DNA from: Flavobacteriales bacterium
GTDB taxonomy: Bacteria > Bacteroidota > Bacteroidia > Flavobacteriales_E > Vicingaceae
Assembly (NCBI GenBank): GCA_020635795.1
Contig: JACJZD010000001.1
Location: forward strand, 1,559,001-1,623,000
Direction of reading: 5' to 3'
Length of the DNA stretch: 64,000 nt
Part shown: positions 52,530-61,529 of the stretch, one piece after another
Position numbering within the stretch: position 1 is the stretch's first letter
Layout: every line of letters begins with the position of its first letter
Translations under genes and position numbers: made by a program
The notes under the pieces: generated by a model
Database searches by the model: none
What the model saw: only the letters and a program-made list of their open reading frames with translations
Told to the model about the DNA's origin: nothing

Positions 52530-53417
52530 ATGCTGAAACACTTTTTGTTAATTATATATCTTTTTACCAATTTATATAGCTCTGCACAGCATTTGTTAAC
52601 TCAAATAGAAGATTTTGGGATAAACAAAGGTAACCTTAAAATGTATGCTTACATTCCAAACAACCTTGAAAGTGTTGAAAAAATACCTTTAGTTTTTGTG
52701 CTACATGGGTGTACACAATCAGCAGAACAAATAAGCAATGAAACTGGTTGGAATAAACTAGCCGACAGCCTTAAATTTATTGTGGTTTATCCTGAACAAC
52801 GACAAATAAACAATGCTACAAAATGTTTTAATTTTTTTATAGGCTTTAAAGCAAAAAAGGATAAAGGAGAAGTCGCGTCTATCAAACAAATGATAGATTA
52901 TTGCTTTACCAATTATAATATTGACAGTTCTATGGTTTTTATTACTGGAATGTCGGCTGGTGGAGGAATGAGCAATGCTCTGCTCAATGCTTACCCAACA
53001 TTGTTTAATGCAGGAGCGTTGTTTGCTGCCCCATCTAATTTGTTTGAACACAACACAGACTCGCCAGAAAAACAACCTCGTATAGTAATTATCCAAGGAA
53101 ATGATGACCAAATTGTTCCAAAAAAGAATAGTGATGCACTTATCTCTCATTGGTTAATTAAACATCAACTTGATTCGACAAGTGTTGAAGAAATACCAAA
53201 TTATTTGGAAAACCCTTTACTAAAAGCCCAATTTTATTCCAATAAAAATAAAGAAGTGAAAATTATTAGCATTTTGGCAAACGATGTAAAACACAAATTG
53301 TTAATTCATTCAGGGGAAGCCATAAACGAAGGTGGTGTAATGGATTATCATACACAAGATATTAATTTCCACTCTACGTATTGGGTTGCCACATTTTTTG
53401 GTTTAACAACTAACTAA
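52530..53417 (+). CDS. PHB depolymerase-family esterase
   Basis: 295 residues, secreted (signal peptide ending near YSSAQ). Alpha/beta hydrolase of the LpqC/PHB-depolymerase group: HGCTQSAEQ oxyanion loop, nucleophile Ser142 in GMSAG, Asp in IVIIQGNDDQIVP, His in HKLLIHSGEA or the later HST. Cleaves an ester; the natural substrate (polyhydroxyalkanoate oligomers, feruloyl or acetyl esters) is not decided by sequence. Followed seven bases later by the GNAT gene. Confidence 0.9.
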   Translation: MLKHFLLIIYLFTNLYSSAQHLLTQIEDFGINKGNLKMYAYIPNNLESVEKIPLVFVLHGCTQSAEQISNETGWNKLADSLKFIVVYPEQRQINNATKCFNFFIGFKAKKDKGEVASIKQMIDYCFTNYNIDSSMVFITGMSAGGGMSNALLNAYPTLFNAGALFAAPSNLFEHNTDSPEKQPRIVIIQGNDDQIVPKKNSDALISHWLIKHQLDSTSVEEIPNYLENPLLKAQFYSNKNKEVKIISILANDVKHKLLIHSGEAINEGGVMDYHTQDINFHSTYWVATFFGLTTN

Positions 53418-53424
53418 TTTAACA

Positions 53425-53907
53425 ATGAATTTAACCATTAGAGAAATAACCCAAAACGACAATCAAGTTATTTCAACTATTATAAAATCTACTTTAACCG
53501 AATTTAAAGCCAACAAACCTGGCACGGTTTATTTCGACCCAACAACCGATCATTTATTCGAACTGTTTCAAAAAGAAAACGCTATGTATTTTGTAGCAGA
53601 ATTAAACGGTAAAATTGTTGGCGGCTGCGGCATATATCCTACCCAAAACTTACCAAACGGTTGTTCCGAGTTAGTGAAATTTTACTTAACCACTTCTGCT
53701 CGAGGAAAAGGCATTGGAAAAGCCTTAATGCTAAAATGTTTTGAAAAAGCAAAAGAATTGGGTTACCAACAGTTGTATTTAGAATCGATGCCTGAATTAG
53801 CTATTGCTGTGGGTATGTACCAAAAATTAGGTTTTGAATTTATTACTAAACCATTAGGTAACTCGGGGCATTTTGGTTGCGACATTTGGATGGTGAAAAA
53901 TTTATAA
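53425..53907 (+). CDS. GNAT-family N-acetyltransferase
   Basis: 160 residues, single GNAT domain: N-terminal LTIREITQNDNQ, motif A LTTSARGKGIGKALMLKCFEKA (acetyl-CoA loop RGKGIGKA), motif B LYLESMPELAIAVGMYQKLGFE. Substrate unknown. Probably cotranscribed with the esterase. Confidence 0.93.
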   Translation: MNLTIREITQNDNQVISTIIKSTLTEFKANKPGTVYFDPTTDHLFELFQKENAMYFVAELNGKIVGGCGIYPTQNLPNGCSELVKFYLTTSARGKGIGKALMLKCFEKAKELGYQQLYLESMPELAIAVGMYQKLGFEFITKPLGNSGHFGCDIWMVKNL

Positions 53908-53932
53908 TGGTTATATTTGATAGAAATTTATA

Positions 53933-53966
53933 ATGCGTATAAAGTGCACATGCACTTTATACGCAT
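53933..53966. repeat. Perfect 34-bp palindrome at the left edge of a gene cassette
   Basis: 16-bp arms ATGCGTATAAAGTGCA and complement with a 2-nt centre CA. It is followed at once by GTTAGTGGCA. No T-run, so not a terminator of the GNAT gene. Confidence 0.85.
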
Positions 53967-53976
53967 GTTAGTGGCA
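53967..53976. repeat. Cassette-flanking inverted repeat, left copy
   Basis: GTTAGTGGCA; its complement TGCCACTAAC occurs at 54814-54823 right after the lipoprotein gene. Confidence 0.7.
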
Positions 53977-53981
53977 ATTTT

Positions 53982-54809
53982 ATGAAGAGACTGTTTATTA
54001 TATTATTCGTTGGACTTTTGACAAGTTGTTCCAACACGACAAACAAGGTTGACTCTACATCGGTTGACGCAAATTACTTTGCTTATTATGCGGACTTTGG
54101 CCCTTCATTTATGCCGTCTTGCAGAATTTCAATTATCAGAAAGGACAAAATCGGACAAATAAAATTGACTGTCTACAATTTCAGAGACACATCAAGAACT
54201 TTGAGAATTAACTATGCAGACAGCGTAGAATTAACAGAATCCGACTTCAAATATTTTTTCAATACCCTTGACACCATTTCATTAATGAAAATGAAATCAG
54301 ACAGTTCAATGGGTTTTGACGGAATTGGTGTTCACAATACATGCTACCAGGACTCTATCAAGAATTCTTTTTACTTTTGGTCACCAAACAAAGGAAGTAA
54401 AGAGCATAAGATTGTTGAGGCTGTAATTGGACTTTCACGACAGAAATTTACAGCTATGAAGTATCAAGAGTATTTTGAATCATTAGAACAATACTTTGAC
54501 TTCGGACTTCCTTGTAAAAAAATCAGCGACAACCCATATGAAGTAAGAATCTATGGTAGCCTTTCATCAAATGAAGAAAAAGAATTAAATAAATTCATAA
54601 ATGAACTACCTTCTGACAGACCTATCTTAATCGACATGACAAACTTTGAAGGTATGGGAACAATGTATTATCCATTATTCAAAAGTTTAATAACTCGAAA
54701 CAATAAAATTGTTTGGGCGACAAGATATAAACAGCAATTAAAGGAAATTGGAGTGGACACCTCTAAAATTGCAGCGGACATTGAAACTGCAAGACAATGG
54801 ATGAAATAA
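53982..54809 (+). CDS. Predicted lipoprotein, probably horizontally acquired cassette gene
   Basis: 275 residues. Lipobox GLLTSC (Cys16). The middle part is unlike anything I recognise; the end (SDRPILIDMTNFEGMGTMYYPLFKSLI, about 215-243) looks like an alpha/beta STAS- or vWA-type fold. All 17 aspartates are coded GAC and none GAT, while neighbours such as the amidohydrolase use mostly GAT, pointing to foreign origin. It stands alone between inverted repeats, with no visible partner gene. Function unknown. Confidence 0.8.
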   Translation: MKRLFIILFVGLLTSCSNTTNKVDSTSVDANYFAYYADFGPSFMPSCRISIIRKDKIGQIKLTVYNFRDTSRTLRINYADSVELTESDFKYFFNTLDTISLMKMKSDSSMGFDGIGVHNTCYQDSIKNSFYFWSPNKGSKEHKIVEAVIGLSRQKFTAMKYQEYFESLEQYFDFGLPCKKISDNPYEVRIYGSLSSNEEKELNKFINELPSDRPILIDMTNFEGMGTMYYPLFKSLITRNNKIVWATRYKQQLKEIGVDTSKIAADIETARQWMK

Positions 54810-54813
54810 AAAC

Positions 54814-54940
54814 TGCCACTAACACGGGTTTTGCGTTAGTGGGCGGACAGTGCGGATAGAAACATTTGAACAATTAATAAACGTTGGTGCTGGCAGACAG
54901 TTTTCGGTTTCAAAAGCCCACCAACGCAAAGCCCGAAACC
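54814..54940. repeat. Right-edge cassette repeat region
   Basis: Begins with TGCCACTAAC, folds as CCACTAACAC...GCGTTAGTGG (54816-54842), then has related pieces CGTTGGTGCTGGCAGACAG and, in reverse orientation, GCCCACCAACGCAAAGCCC. It looks like two cassette ends of one family placed head to head. Ends just before nth. Confidence 0.65.
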
Positions 54941-54941
54941 G

Positions 54942-55577
54942 TTAAACCTTCCCAAACGATTTACAAAAACTGATAATCTCACAGATTGAGCATTTGGGTT
55001 TTCGAGCCACACAAACATACCTGCCGTGCAATATTAACCAATGGTGAGCAACATGTATCACCTCTTCGGGTAAATTCTTCGTCAACTGTTTTTCTGCCGC
55101 TAACGGTGTTTTGGCATTAGTGGTTAGTCCTAACCGATTGGCTACCCTAAACACATGCGTATCTACCGCCATTACAGGTTTATTGTAAATAACACTAGCA
55201 ATAACATTAGCTGTTTTCCGCCCCACTCCAGGTAATTTTTGTAAATCATCCACATCACTCGGAACTATGCTGTTAAACTCGCTCACCAACAATTTGCCCA
55301 TACCTACTAAATGCTTGGCTTTGTTGTTTGGGTAACTAATGCTCTTAATGTATTCAAAAACTTCCTCAACATCAGCTTCTGCCAGTTCTTGAGGACTTGT
55401 AAATCTTCTAAACAAATCTTTGGTAACAATGTTTACGCGCTTGTCGGTACATTGAGCCGATAAAATAACCGCTACCAACAATTCAAATGGATTGGTATAT
55501 TCAAGTTCAGTTTCGGCAGTTGGGTTTGCCTTACTAAAATGTTCAACAAATAATTGGTAACGTTCTTTTGTAGTCAT
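54942..55577 (-). CDS. nth: Endonuclease III
   Basis: DNA glycosylase/AP lyase for oxidised pyrimidines. From the preferred ATG (MTTKERYQLFVEHF) it has 211 residues, the normal size. Helix-hairpin-helix LPGVGRKTANVIASV with catalytic Lys, catalytic Asp in VDTHVFRVANRLGL, and the [4Fe-4S] loop CVARKPKCSICEIISFC. A longer in-frame reading adds 41 hydrophobic residues, but those bases belong to the MITE-like element and give no family match, so I reject it. Confidence 0.96.
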   Translation of the reverse strand: MTTKERYQLFVEHFSKANPTAETELEYTNPFELLVAVILSAQCTDKRVNIVTKDLFRRFTSPQELAEADVEEVFEYIKSISYPNNKAKHLVGMGKLLVSEFNSIVPSDVDDLQKLPGVGRKTANVIASVIYNKPVMAVDTHVFRVANRLGLTTNAKTPLAAEKQLTKNLPEEVIHVAHHWLILHGRYVCVARKPKCSICEIISFCKSFGKV

Positions 55578-55630
55578 GCTCAAAATTAATTTAAAACCGT
55601 GTAATAAATAAATTAATAGCCAGTAAACTG

Positions 55631-55844
55631 ATAACCACATAGAAACATAGGTACAATTATACCTCAAGCACAAATGAGTATTCACATAGTATTTCGTCAA
55701 AGACGAAATAAACTATTGTTTTACTAAATAACGTAAGTGCGTTACGCATATAGTAATCAACGCCCATTTTTCTTCTATTCAATTTGACAAGTTCAGAATG
55801 GTGGTTTATGGAGAAACATTAAAAACCTATGTCTCTATGTGGTA
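55631..55844. repeat. MITE-like element, copy 2 (214 bp)
   Basis: Terminal inverted repeats ATAACCACATAGAAACATAG at the left and the complement of ACCACATAGAGACATAGG at 55826-55843 on the right, 17 of 18 identical in the shared part. Internal perfect hairpin TATTTCGTC-AAA-GACGAAATA at 55690-55710 corresponds to the hairpin of copy 1. Longer than copy 1 because of an inserted REP-like piece. Confidence 0.75.
55784..55800. repeat. Degenerate REP-like half element
   Basis: TTGACAAGTTCAGAATG resembles TCGACGAGCTCAGAATG of the element at 49780-49845. Nested in the MITE-like element. Confidence 0.45.
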
Positions 55845-55921
55845 AAAAAGAACTGATACGAAATAGTTTACTTAATTTGTAGATTCATCAAAATAAAAAT
55901 ACTTTTAAAAAAAATTTATTC

Positions 55922-57223
55922 TTGGACATTATTTTAACCATACTCTATTTTAGCATTTTCTGTTTTGTTATTTTAAAAAGTAAGTTTTTTAACGATGATG
56001 AATTGTCTAAAAAATGGTTTTTGTCGGCCTTTGCATTAAAATTTTTGTTTAGCATTATATTAACATTAATATACACCTACTACTACACCGACCGCAATAC
56101 ATCCGATATTTACAAGTATTTTGATGATAGTAAAATAATGTTTGATGCGTTAAAAAACAAGCCGCTCGATTATGTAAAAATGATGTGTGGGTTTGATAAC
56201 GACTCTGCCTATTTTGACGAACATTATTACCGAAAAATGATTTTCTGGTATCGTGCATTTAACAGTAATTTATTTAGTGATAGTCACATCATTATCCGTT
56301 TTAATGCTTTTATTCATTTGTTTTCGTTTGGGCATTTTTATGTGCACAATGTGTTTATCAACTTTATATCCTTATTAGGGTTAACAGCACTTTTTAAGTT
56401 TTTTAAACCCTTTTTTAAGAATAATTCCAAAGTTTTATTTTATGCCATTTTCTTCATTCCTTCGGTATTGTTTTGGGGTTCTGGCTTATTAAAAGAAGGC
56501 TTGATTTTATTTGGTCTTGGAACTTTACTCTTAACGATTCAACAAGGTTTTATTAAATTCAAATGGTACCACATTTTATTTATTGTAATAGCTATCGTTA
56601 TTTTACTTTACACCAAATTGTATGTTTTGGCAGCACTGTCTACTCCAATGTTAGCTTATCTTATCTATAAAAAAATACCCGACAAGCCCTTTTTAAGTTT
56701 CGTTTACGCTTTTGGTAGCTTAATGGCTATGGTTTCTGCTATCGTGTTGTTTACCAAAAAATACAGTCCTTTCGATATTATTATTGATAAACATGGAGAG
56801 TTTATGCGATATGTTCAGCATTTTCCAACCAACAGCAGTTTTGATTTACCCCAATTAACCAATTGGGTTTCAATTATAAAATATACTCCAAATGCGTGGC
56901 TAAACACTTTTATTCGACCATATTTATGGGAATCGTATTCGCCCTTTGTACTAATGAGTTCGCTAGAAAACTTATTGTTTATTGGTTTATTTGTACTCGT
57001 ACTAGCGTTTCCAAAAAAGGGCAATAAAGAATGGTTTTATATTCTGTTTTGTTTGGTATTTGTATTTACGTTATTTACCATTATTGGATTAATGATACCT
57101 ATTTTTGGAGCGTTGGTTAGATATAAAGTACCAGCATTACCATTTTTAGCTATTGCACTTTTAATGCTTATTGATTTTGACAAACTAAAATCGAAATACC
57201 CATTTTTAACTAAATTTTTATAA
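55922..57223 (+). CDS. Polytopic membrane protein of unknown function
   Basis: 433 residues with about ten predicted helices spread over the whole length and a long loop (about 60-100, YTDRNTSDIYKYFDDSKIMF). The layout recalls membrane glycosyltransferase or O-antigen-polymerase-like proteins, but no DxD or other signature is convincing. The start is TTG because no ATG is in frame for the first 70 residues and the first helix begins at residue 2. Overlaps the amidohydrolase start by one base. Confidence 0.75.
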   Translation: MDIILTILYFSIFCFVILKSKFFNDDELSKKWFLSAFALKFLFSIILTLIYTYYYTDRNTSDIYKYFDDSKIMFDALKNKPLDYVKMMCGFDNDSAYFDEHYYRKMIFWYRAFNSNLFSDSHIIIRFNAFIHLFSFGHFYVHNVFINFISLLGLTALFKFFKPFFKNNSKVLFYAIFFIPSVLFWGSGLLKEGLILFGLGTLLLTIQQGFIKFKWYHILFIVIAIVILLYTKLYVLAALSTPMLAYLIYKKIPDKPFLSFVYAFGSLMAMVSAIVLFTKKYSPFDIIIDKHGEFMRYVQHFPTNSSFDLPQLTNWVSIIKYTPNAWLNTFIRPYLWESYSPFVLMSSLENLLFIGLFVLVLAFPKKGNKEWFYILFCLVFVFTLFTIIGLMIPIFGALVRYKVPALPFLAIALLMLIDFDKLKSKYPFLTKFL

Positions 57224-58869
57224 TGAAATTCTCCTTATCTATTTTTATAGCCCTAACTATTGTTTTGATTGGTTGCGGTGAAACTCCTAAAATTGATTTA
57301 ATCGTTCACAACGCCAAGATTTATACCGTTAACGAATCGTTTGACGTGGTAGAAGCCATCGCCATTGACAAAGGGAAAATCATCGCTGTGGGTGCTGAAA
57401 ACGAAATTAAAAATAAATACTTGGCTAAAGAATACCTTGATGCCAAACAAATGAATGTATACCCTGGTTTTATTGATGCTCATTGCCATTTATACAATTA
57501 CGCTGCGTTACTGCAAGAGTTAGATTTAACTGGTACAAGTTCTTTCAATCAAGTCTTAAACAAAATCGAAACGTATAGTAAAACGAATACTTTTGAATGG
57601 ATTTTAGGTAGAGGTTGGGATCAAAACGATTGGGATAAAAAAGAATTTCCAAACAAAGAAAAATTAGATGAGCTTTTTCCAAATACACCAATCTTCTTAG
57701 TTCGTATAGATGGACATGCTGCTTTAGTAAACCAAAAAGCACTGGATTTAGCTCAAATTAGCACTAATACTGTTATAAAAGGTGGTATTATTGAACAAAA
57801 AAACAATCAATTAACAGGTATATTATTAGATAACGCTGTTGATTCATTAAAAAAAGCGATTCCAGTAAAGGATAAAAAATTGCTATCAGAACAACTTTTA
57901 GCAGCACAAAAAAACCTCTTCAAAGTTGGGTTAACTACCATTGATGAAGCAGGTTTAGAAAAGGAGCAAATCGACTTACTTGACGAATTGCAACAATCCA
58001 ATAAAATGAAGCTAAAAATTTATGCTATGATTAGCTCATCGGAAGAATTACTTGAATACTACTTAAAAAAAGGACCTTACAAGACAGAGCGTTTAAATGT
58101 TTCGTCGTTTAAATTTTATGCCGATGGTGCTTTAGGTTCTAGAGGTGCTTGTTTATTAAAACCGTATAGTGATATTCATACATACAACCATTATGGTTTA
58201 TTGATAAATGAAAGAGCATATTTTGAAAAATACGCTCCATTACTTTACGAAAAAGGTTTTCAAATGAACACACATTGCATTGGCGATTCTGCCAATGAAA
58301 TGGTTTTATCTGTTTACGCAAGTGTTTTAAAAACCACCAACGATAAACGCTGGAGGATTGAACACGCTCAAGTTTTAGATCCTAGTCATTACGAATTGTA
58401 TAGAAATTATACCATTATACCATCGGTACAACCTACCCATGCAACTTCTGATATGTATTGGGCAGAAGACCGAGTGGGTAGCGAACGCATCAAGCATGCT
58501 TACGCGTACCAACAATTGTTGTTGCAAAACGGTTTAATCGCACTTGGAACAGATTTTCCTATCGAAGGTATCAACCCCATCAATACTTTTTATGCTGCTG
58601 TTGCTCGTAAAGATGCTAAAGGTTACCCTGAAGGTGGTTTCCAAATAGAAAATGGCTTATCTCGCCAAGAAGCACTAAAAGGAATGACCATTTGGGCAGC
58701 ACTTTCTAATTTAGAGGAGAATGAAAAAGGTAGTTTGGAAATAGGCAAATTTGCCGACTTTGTTATTACTGACAAAGACATTATGAAAGTAAAAGAAAAT
58801 GAGCTTTTAAGCACCAAAGTGCAATACACCTACATTAATGGCGAAAAAGTGTATTCGGCAGAAAATTAA
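57223..58869 (+). CDS. Amidohydrolase-family (YtcJ-like) lipoprotein
   Basis: 548 residues. Lipobox VLIGC (Cys18) predicts lipid attachment in the envelope. Metal-dependent hydrolase of the amidohydrolase_3 group: DAHCHLYNYA (HxH ligands), KFYADGALGSRGA (Lys/Asp region), THCIGDSANEM, IEHAQVL, and final TDFPIEG Asp. YtcJ-like enzymes hydrolyse C-N bonds, substrate unknown. Cotranscribed with the membrane protein before it. Confidence 0.92.
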   Translation: MKFSLSIFIALTIVLIGCGETPKIDLIVHNAKIYTVNESFDVVEAIAIDKGKIIAVGAENEIKNKYLAKEYLDAKQMNVYPGFIDAHCHLYNYAALLQELDLTGTSSFNQVLNKIETYSKTNTFEWILGRGWDQNDWDKKEFPNKEKLDELFPNTPIFLVRIDGHAALVNQKALDLAQISTNTVIKGGIIEQKNNQLTGILLDNAVDSLKKAIPVKDKKLLSEQLLAAQKNLFKVGLTTIDEAGLEKEQIDLLDELQQSNKMKLKIYAMISSSEELLEYYLKKGPYKTERLNVSSFKFYADGALGSRGACLLKPYSDIHTYNHYGLLINERAYFEKYAPLLYEKGFQMNTHCIGDSANEMVLSVYASVLKTTNDKRWRIEHAQVLDPSHYELYRNYTIIPSVQPTHATSDMYWAEDRVGSERIKHAYAYQQLLLQNGLIALGTDFPIEGINPINTFYAAVARKDAKGYPEGGFQIENGLSRQEALKGMTIWAALSNLEENEKGSLEIGKFADFVITDKDIMKVKENELLSTKVQYTYINGEKVYSAEN

Positions 58870-58874
58870 TTAGT

Positions 58875-58882
58875 TACTTTTG
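58875..58882 (+). promoter_or_regulatory. -7 element of the CAP-domain gene
   Basis: TACTTTTG, 17 bases before the start codon, just after the amidohydrolase stop. Confidence 0.5.
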
Positions 58883-58899
58883 CCAAAAAACTACTATTA

Positions 58900-59553
58900 A
58901 TGATTAATTACTTCAAAACAGTAATTTACATTTTAACCTTTCTGTCGTCTAGCGTATTGTTTGCTCAAAAAATTACTCCTTTTGATACATGGAACAGTAA
59001 CGATTTAAGAATGGCAAATTCTGCCAAAGAACTGAAAGAACTTTCCTTCCAAGAAAAAAAAGTCATTTTTTACATCAATTTAGCACGTATAAACGGTTCT
59101 TTGTTTGTCGATACTTACTTAAAAGATTACATGGACGATGTGAAAATTCCTAAAAACAAGTATTACAAATCGTTGGTAAAAACCCTAAAAGAACAGCCTC
59201 GTTTACCTATACTAGAACCTCACGATGAATTGTTTAAAGAAGCCGTAAATCACGCTAAAGAGATGGGTAAGTTAGGCAAAAAAGGACATCGCTCGGGTGA
59301 ATACGAAAGTTTTGCTGAACGAATAAAATCGATGAAAACCAACTTCAAAAAAGTAAAAGAAAGTAATCAATATGGTTTCCCTGATGCCTTGTCTATTGTG
59401 GTTGATTTATTGATAGACGATGAGCAAGAAAGTTTACGTCATCGTAGAATGTTATTAGACCCCGAACTCATTTATATTGGAGTTGGAATTCGTGCTCACA
59501 AAAAATACATGATTAATACGGCTATTTTATTTGGTGCAGAAATAATAAATTAA
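58900..59553 (+). CDS. Secreted CAP-domain (SCP/PR-1-like) protein
   Basis: 217 residues, signal peptide ending near LFAQ. CAP-like features: IFYINLARINGSLF, FKEAVNHAKEMGKLGKKGHRS (first His, GH end), ESLRHRRMLLDPELIYIGVG (HR.. second motif), AILFGAE end. Bacterial CAP proteins are secreted and of unknown activity; the domain is somewhat divergent. Own promoter. Confidence 0.8.
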   Translation: MINYFKTVIYILTFLSSSVLFAQKITPFDTWNSNDLRMANSAKELKELSFQEKKVIFYINLARINGSLFVDTYLKDYMDDVKIPKNKYYKSLVKTLKEQPRLPILEPHDELFKEAVNHAKEMGKLGKKGHRSGEYESFAERIKSMKTNFKKVKESNQYGFPDALSIVVDLLIDDEQESLRHRRMLLDPELIYIGVGIRAHKKYMINTAILFGAEIIN

Positions 59554-59635
59554 CCCTTTTTTGCACAAAACTACCAAAAAAGTGACCGTTCAAAAGATAA
59601 ATTGAACATTTGTTGTTTTACAGAACATTCCAATA

Positions 59636-59643
59636 TAATTTTG
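59636..59643 (+). promoter_or_regulatory. -7 element of the T9SS type A protein gene
   Basis: TAATTTTG with TTG at 59613-59615 (20-bp spacer). Start codon 22 bases on. One of the best promoters in the window. Confidence 0.65.
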
Positions 59644-59665
59644 AGTTATAATTAATCTCATTACT

Positions 59666-60508
59666 ATGAAAAAATTTATAATTCTTATAACTCTTATTAC
59701 CATCAGTCATTTTGGTTTTTCACAAATGACTACTATTTATGAAGGCGGGGCAAATACTTTTGACTCACTTTATACTGGTCTTCCTGCTTCAGCGACTGCA
59801 AGTACTGCAGGTCATAATTGGCCAAATCCAGACACATTATTGCATAGTATAAATTTTTTTAATGATGGGAATTATGGTACTGGAGTTATATTCAAAAATT
59901 GGGGAAAATCTTTGTATCAACTTTATAGAAGTATTCCAGAAATAGCTAACTACGGCTATATTAATTACTACATAAATTACACAATATCTAACCCCAATGC
60001 ACTTCTATCAATTTTAAGCTCTGATTCTATGGCGTTGAATTCCCATGCTATACTAAATGATATAACAAATAGTGAATTATGTGGAAATGTAGTTTCAATT
60101 TCCCCTCAAAATATGATACCTATAGCTGATACCAATTATTTTCAAGATTCTGTTATTAAATTACAAGTTCATATGCCTGCTCACTTTGATTCTTTGTATA
60201 TAGACATTACTTATTTTAGAGTTGATGTTGACCTTTCAAGCTACATGATGTTTGCAACTGATGTTAAAGAACAAACAGCAATAGATGAATTTAGCCTTTT
60301 TGCCAGTAATAAAAATATTAACATATCTACTTCTTCAAACAATCCTTATCAGGTAAATGTTTTTAATATTAATGGTCAAGAAATTTACCAAGGGAGTAAA
60401 AATGGAAATTCAACCATACCATTAGAAACCAATAGTAACGGAATCTATTTGGTTAGAATAGTTGATAGTCAAGGAAAAATGATTAGTAAAAAAGTGTATT
60501 TGAATTAA
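59666..60508 (+). CDS. Secreted protein with T9SS type A sorting domain
   Basis: 280 residues: signal peptide (to about HFGFSQ), a unique middle region (25-200), and a C-terminal type A sorting domain (about 205-280: PYQVNVFNINGQEIYQG, NGIYLVRIVDSQGKMISKKVYLN). It is exported by T9SS and the C-terminal domain removed. The middle part has no recognised domain. Convergent with nusB, four bases apart. Confidence 0.88.
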   Translation: MKKFIILITLITISHFGFSQMTTIYEGGANTFDSLYTGLPASATASTAGHNWPNPDTLLHSINFFNDGNYGTGVIFKNWGKSLYQLYRSIPEIANYGYINYYINYTISNPNALLSILSSDSMALNSHAILNDITNSELCGNVVSISPQNMIPIADTNYFQDSVIKLQVHMPAHFDSLYIDITYFRVDVDLSSYMMFATDVKEQTAIDEFSLFASNKNINISTSSNNPYQVNVFNINGQEIYQGSKNGNSTIPLETNSNGIYLVRIVDSQGKMISKKVYLN

Positions 60509-60512
60509 GAGA

Positions 60513-61466
60513 CTAATTCTCCAACAAGCCTCTTCCTATTTTTTTAAGTTCACCACTTGCTTTAAGCTCAAGTACCAACTTATCTAATATACCGTTTACA
60601 AACACCTTGCTGTTTGGCGTGCTAAACCATTTGGCCAAATCAATGTATTCGTTAAGGGTTACTTTTACAGGTACCGCTTTAAAATGAAGCAATTCAGTCA
60701 ATGCCATTTTCATTAAAATAATATCTACAATGGCAATACGTTCAACATCCCAATTTTTGGTTTTGTCGCCAATTAATTTAGAGTTTTTATCGTCGTCGTT
60801 AATGGTTTTTTTAAATAAATCCTTTACCATTTTCACATCTTCATCCATATCGGTATAAAGACTTAAAATAGGTTCAAATTCGGTAGATTTTGATGTGAAT
60901 CGTTTAATTGATTTAATAACCATACTCAGCACAAAGTCAATTTCGTCAAATCCCCAAAAAATGCTTTTGTCTTGTAACTCTGCCAACATCAACTCATGTT
61001 CTGGAATTACTTTTTTATAAATGTCAACTACAAATTTTTGATCTTCTTCAAAAGTGGTTTCCCTTGTACTCATGTAAGTAGTAAAAACCTCATGTTGACG
61101 TAAAAACACTAAAAATTTTGAAATCAATTCTTGGTCGGCAGCCCAAGAAATTTTCTTTTCCTTTAATTGTTTATTCAATGCCGAATTTTCAGCTAAAAGC
61201 TTAAGTACAGCATTGTTAACGAATTTTAAATTTGGATTTAAATCGTTTTCGGTAGGTAATCTTTTGGTTTTTAATTCCTCAATTTTTAATTCCGATTGAT
61301 GAACCAACTCTCTACCAATGGCTAAAAAGAAGATATACAAATCGTACATTCTTTCAAGACTTAAAAAAAGTTCATTTTCTGCTTTATTCACATTTTTATC
61401 TTCCGACTGAAAATATGCGTACAACGCTTGAAATGTCTTTACTCTTAAATATCTTCTGCTAATCAT
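60513..61466 (-). CDS. nusB: Transcription antitermination factor NusB (long form)
   Basis: 317 residues. The NusB fold is in the C-terminal part (about 185-310: WDVERIAIVDIILMKMALTELL, VTLNEYIDLAKWFSTPNSKVFVNGILDKL). The N-terminal start MISRRYLRVKTFQALYAY also fits NusB; the segment between is a long helical insertion. E. coli NusB has 139 residues; about 300 is common in Bacteroidota. Binds rRNA boxA with NusE. Confidence 0.93.
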   Translation of the reverse strand: MISRRYLRVKTFQALYAYFQSEDKNVNKAENELFLSLERMYDLYIFFLAIGRELVHQSELKIEELKTKRLPTENDLNPNLKFVNNAVLKLLAENSALNKQLKEKKISWAADQELISKFLVFLRQHEVFTTYMSTRETTFEEDQKFVVDIYKKVIPEHELMLAELQDKSIFWGFDEIDFVLSMVIKSIKRFTSKSTEFEPILSLYTDMDEDVKMVKDLFKKTINDDDKNSKLIGDKTKNWDVERIAIVDIILMKMALTELLHFKAVPVKVTLNEYIDLAKWFSTPNSKVFVNGILDKLVLELKASGELKKIGRGLLEN

Positions 61467-61529
61467 TTTATTTTTTTCAAAGGTTAGGCATTGATTCGTT
61501 AACCAAGCCTTTATTACTCCATTTTTGTA

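Larger units (their letters stand above)
55578..55921. other. Gene-free stretch of 344 bases
   Basis: Divergent intergenic region between nth and the polytopic membrane protein. It holds the MITE-like element (55631-55844) with a partial REP-like sequence inside it (55784-55800) and a small hairpin ACGTAAGTGCGTTACG. Upstream of the TTG start I see no convincing TAnnTTTG. Confidence 0.7.

Noticed and set aside
53967..54823. Canonical integron attC sites around the lipoprotein gene
   Set aside because: The repeats do not satisfy the GTTRRRY/RYYYAAC core rule and no integrase is nearby; kept only as cassette-like inverted repeats.
55578..55700. 41-residue N-terminal extension of Nth
   Set aside because: The extra codons fall largely in the MITE-like element, are hydrophobic, and do not fit endonuclease III; the ATG at 55577 gives the normal length.
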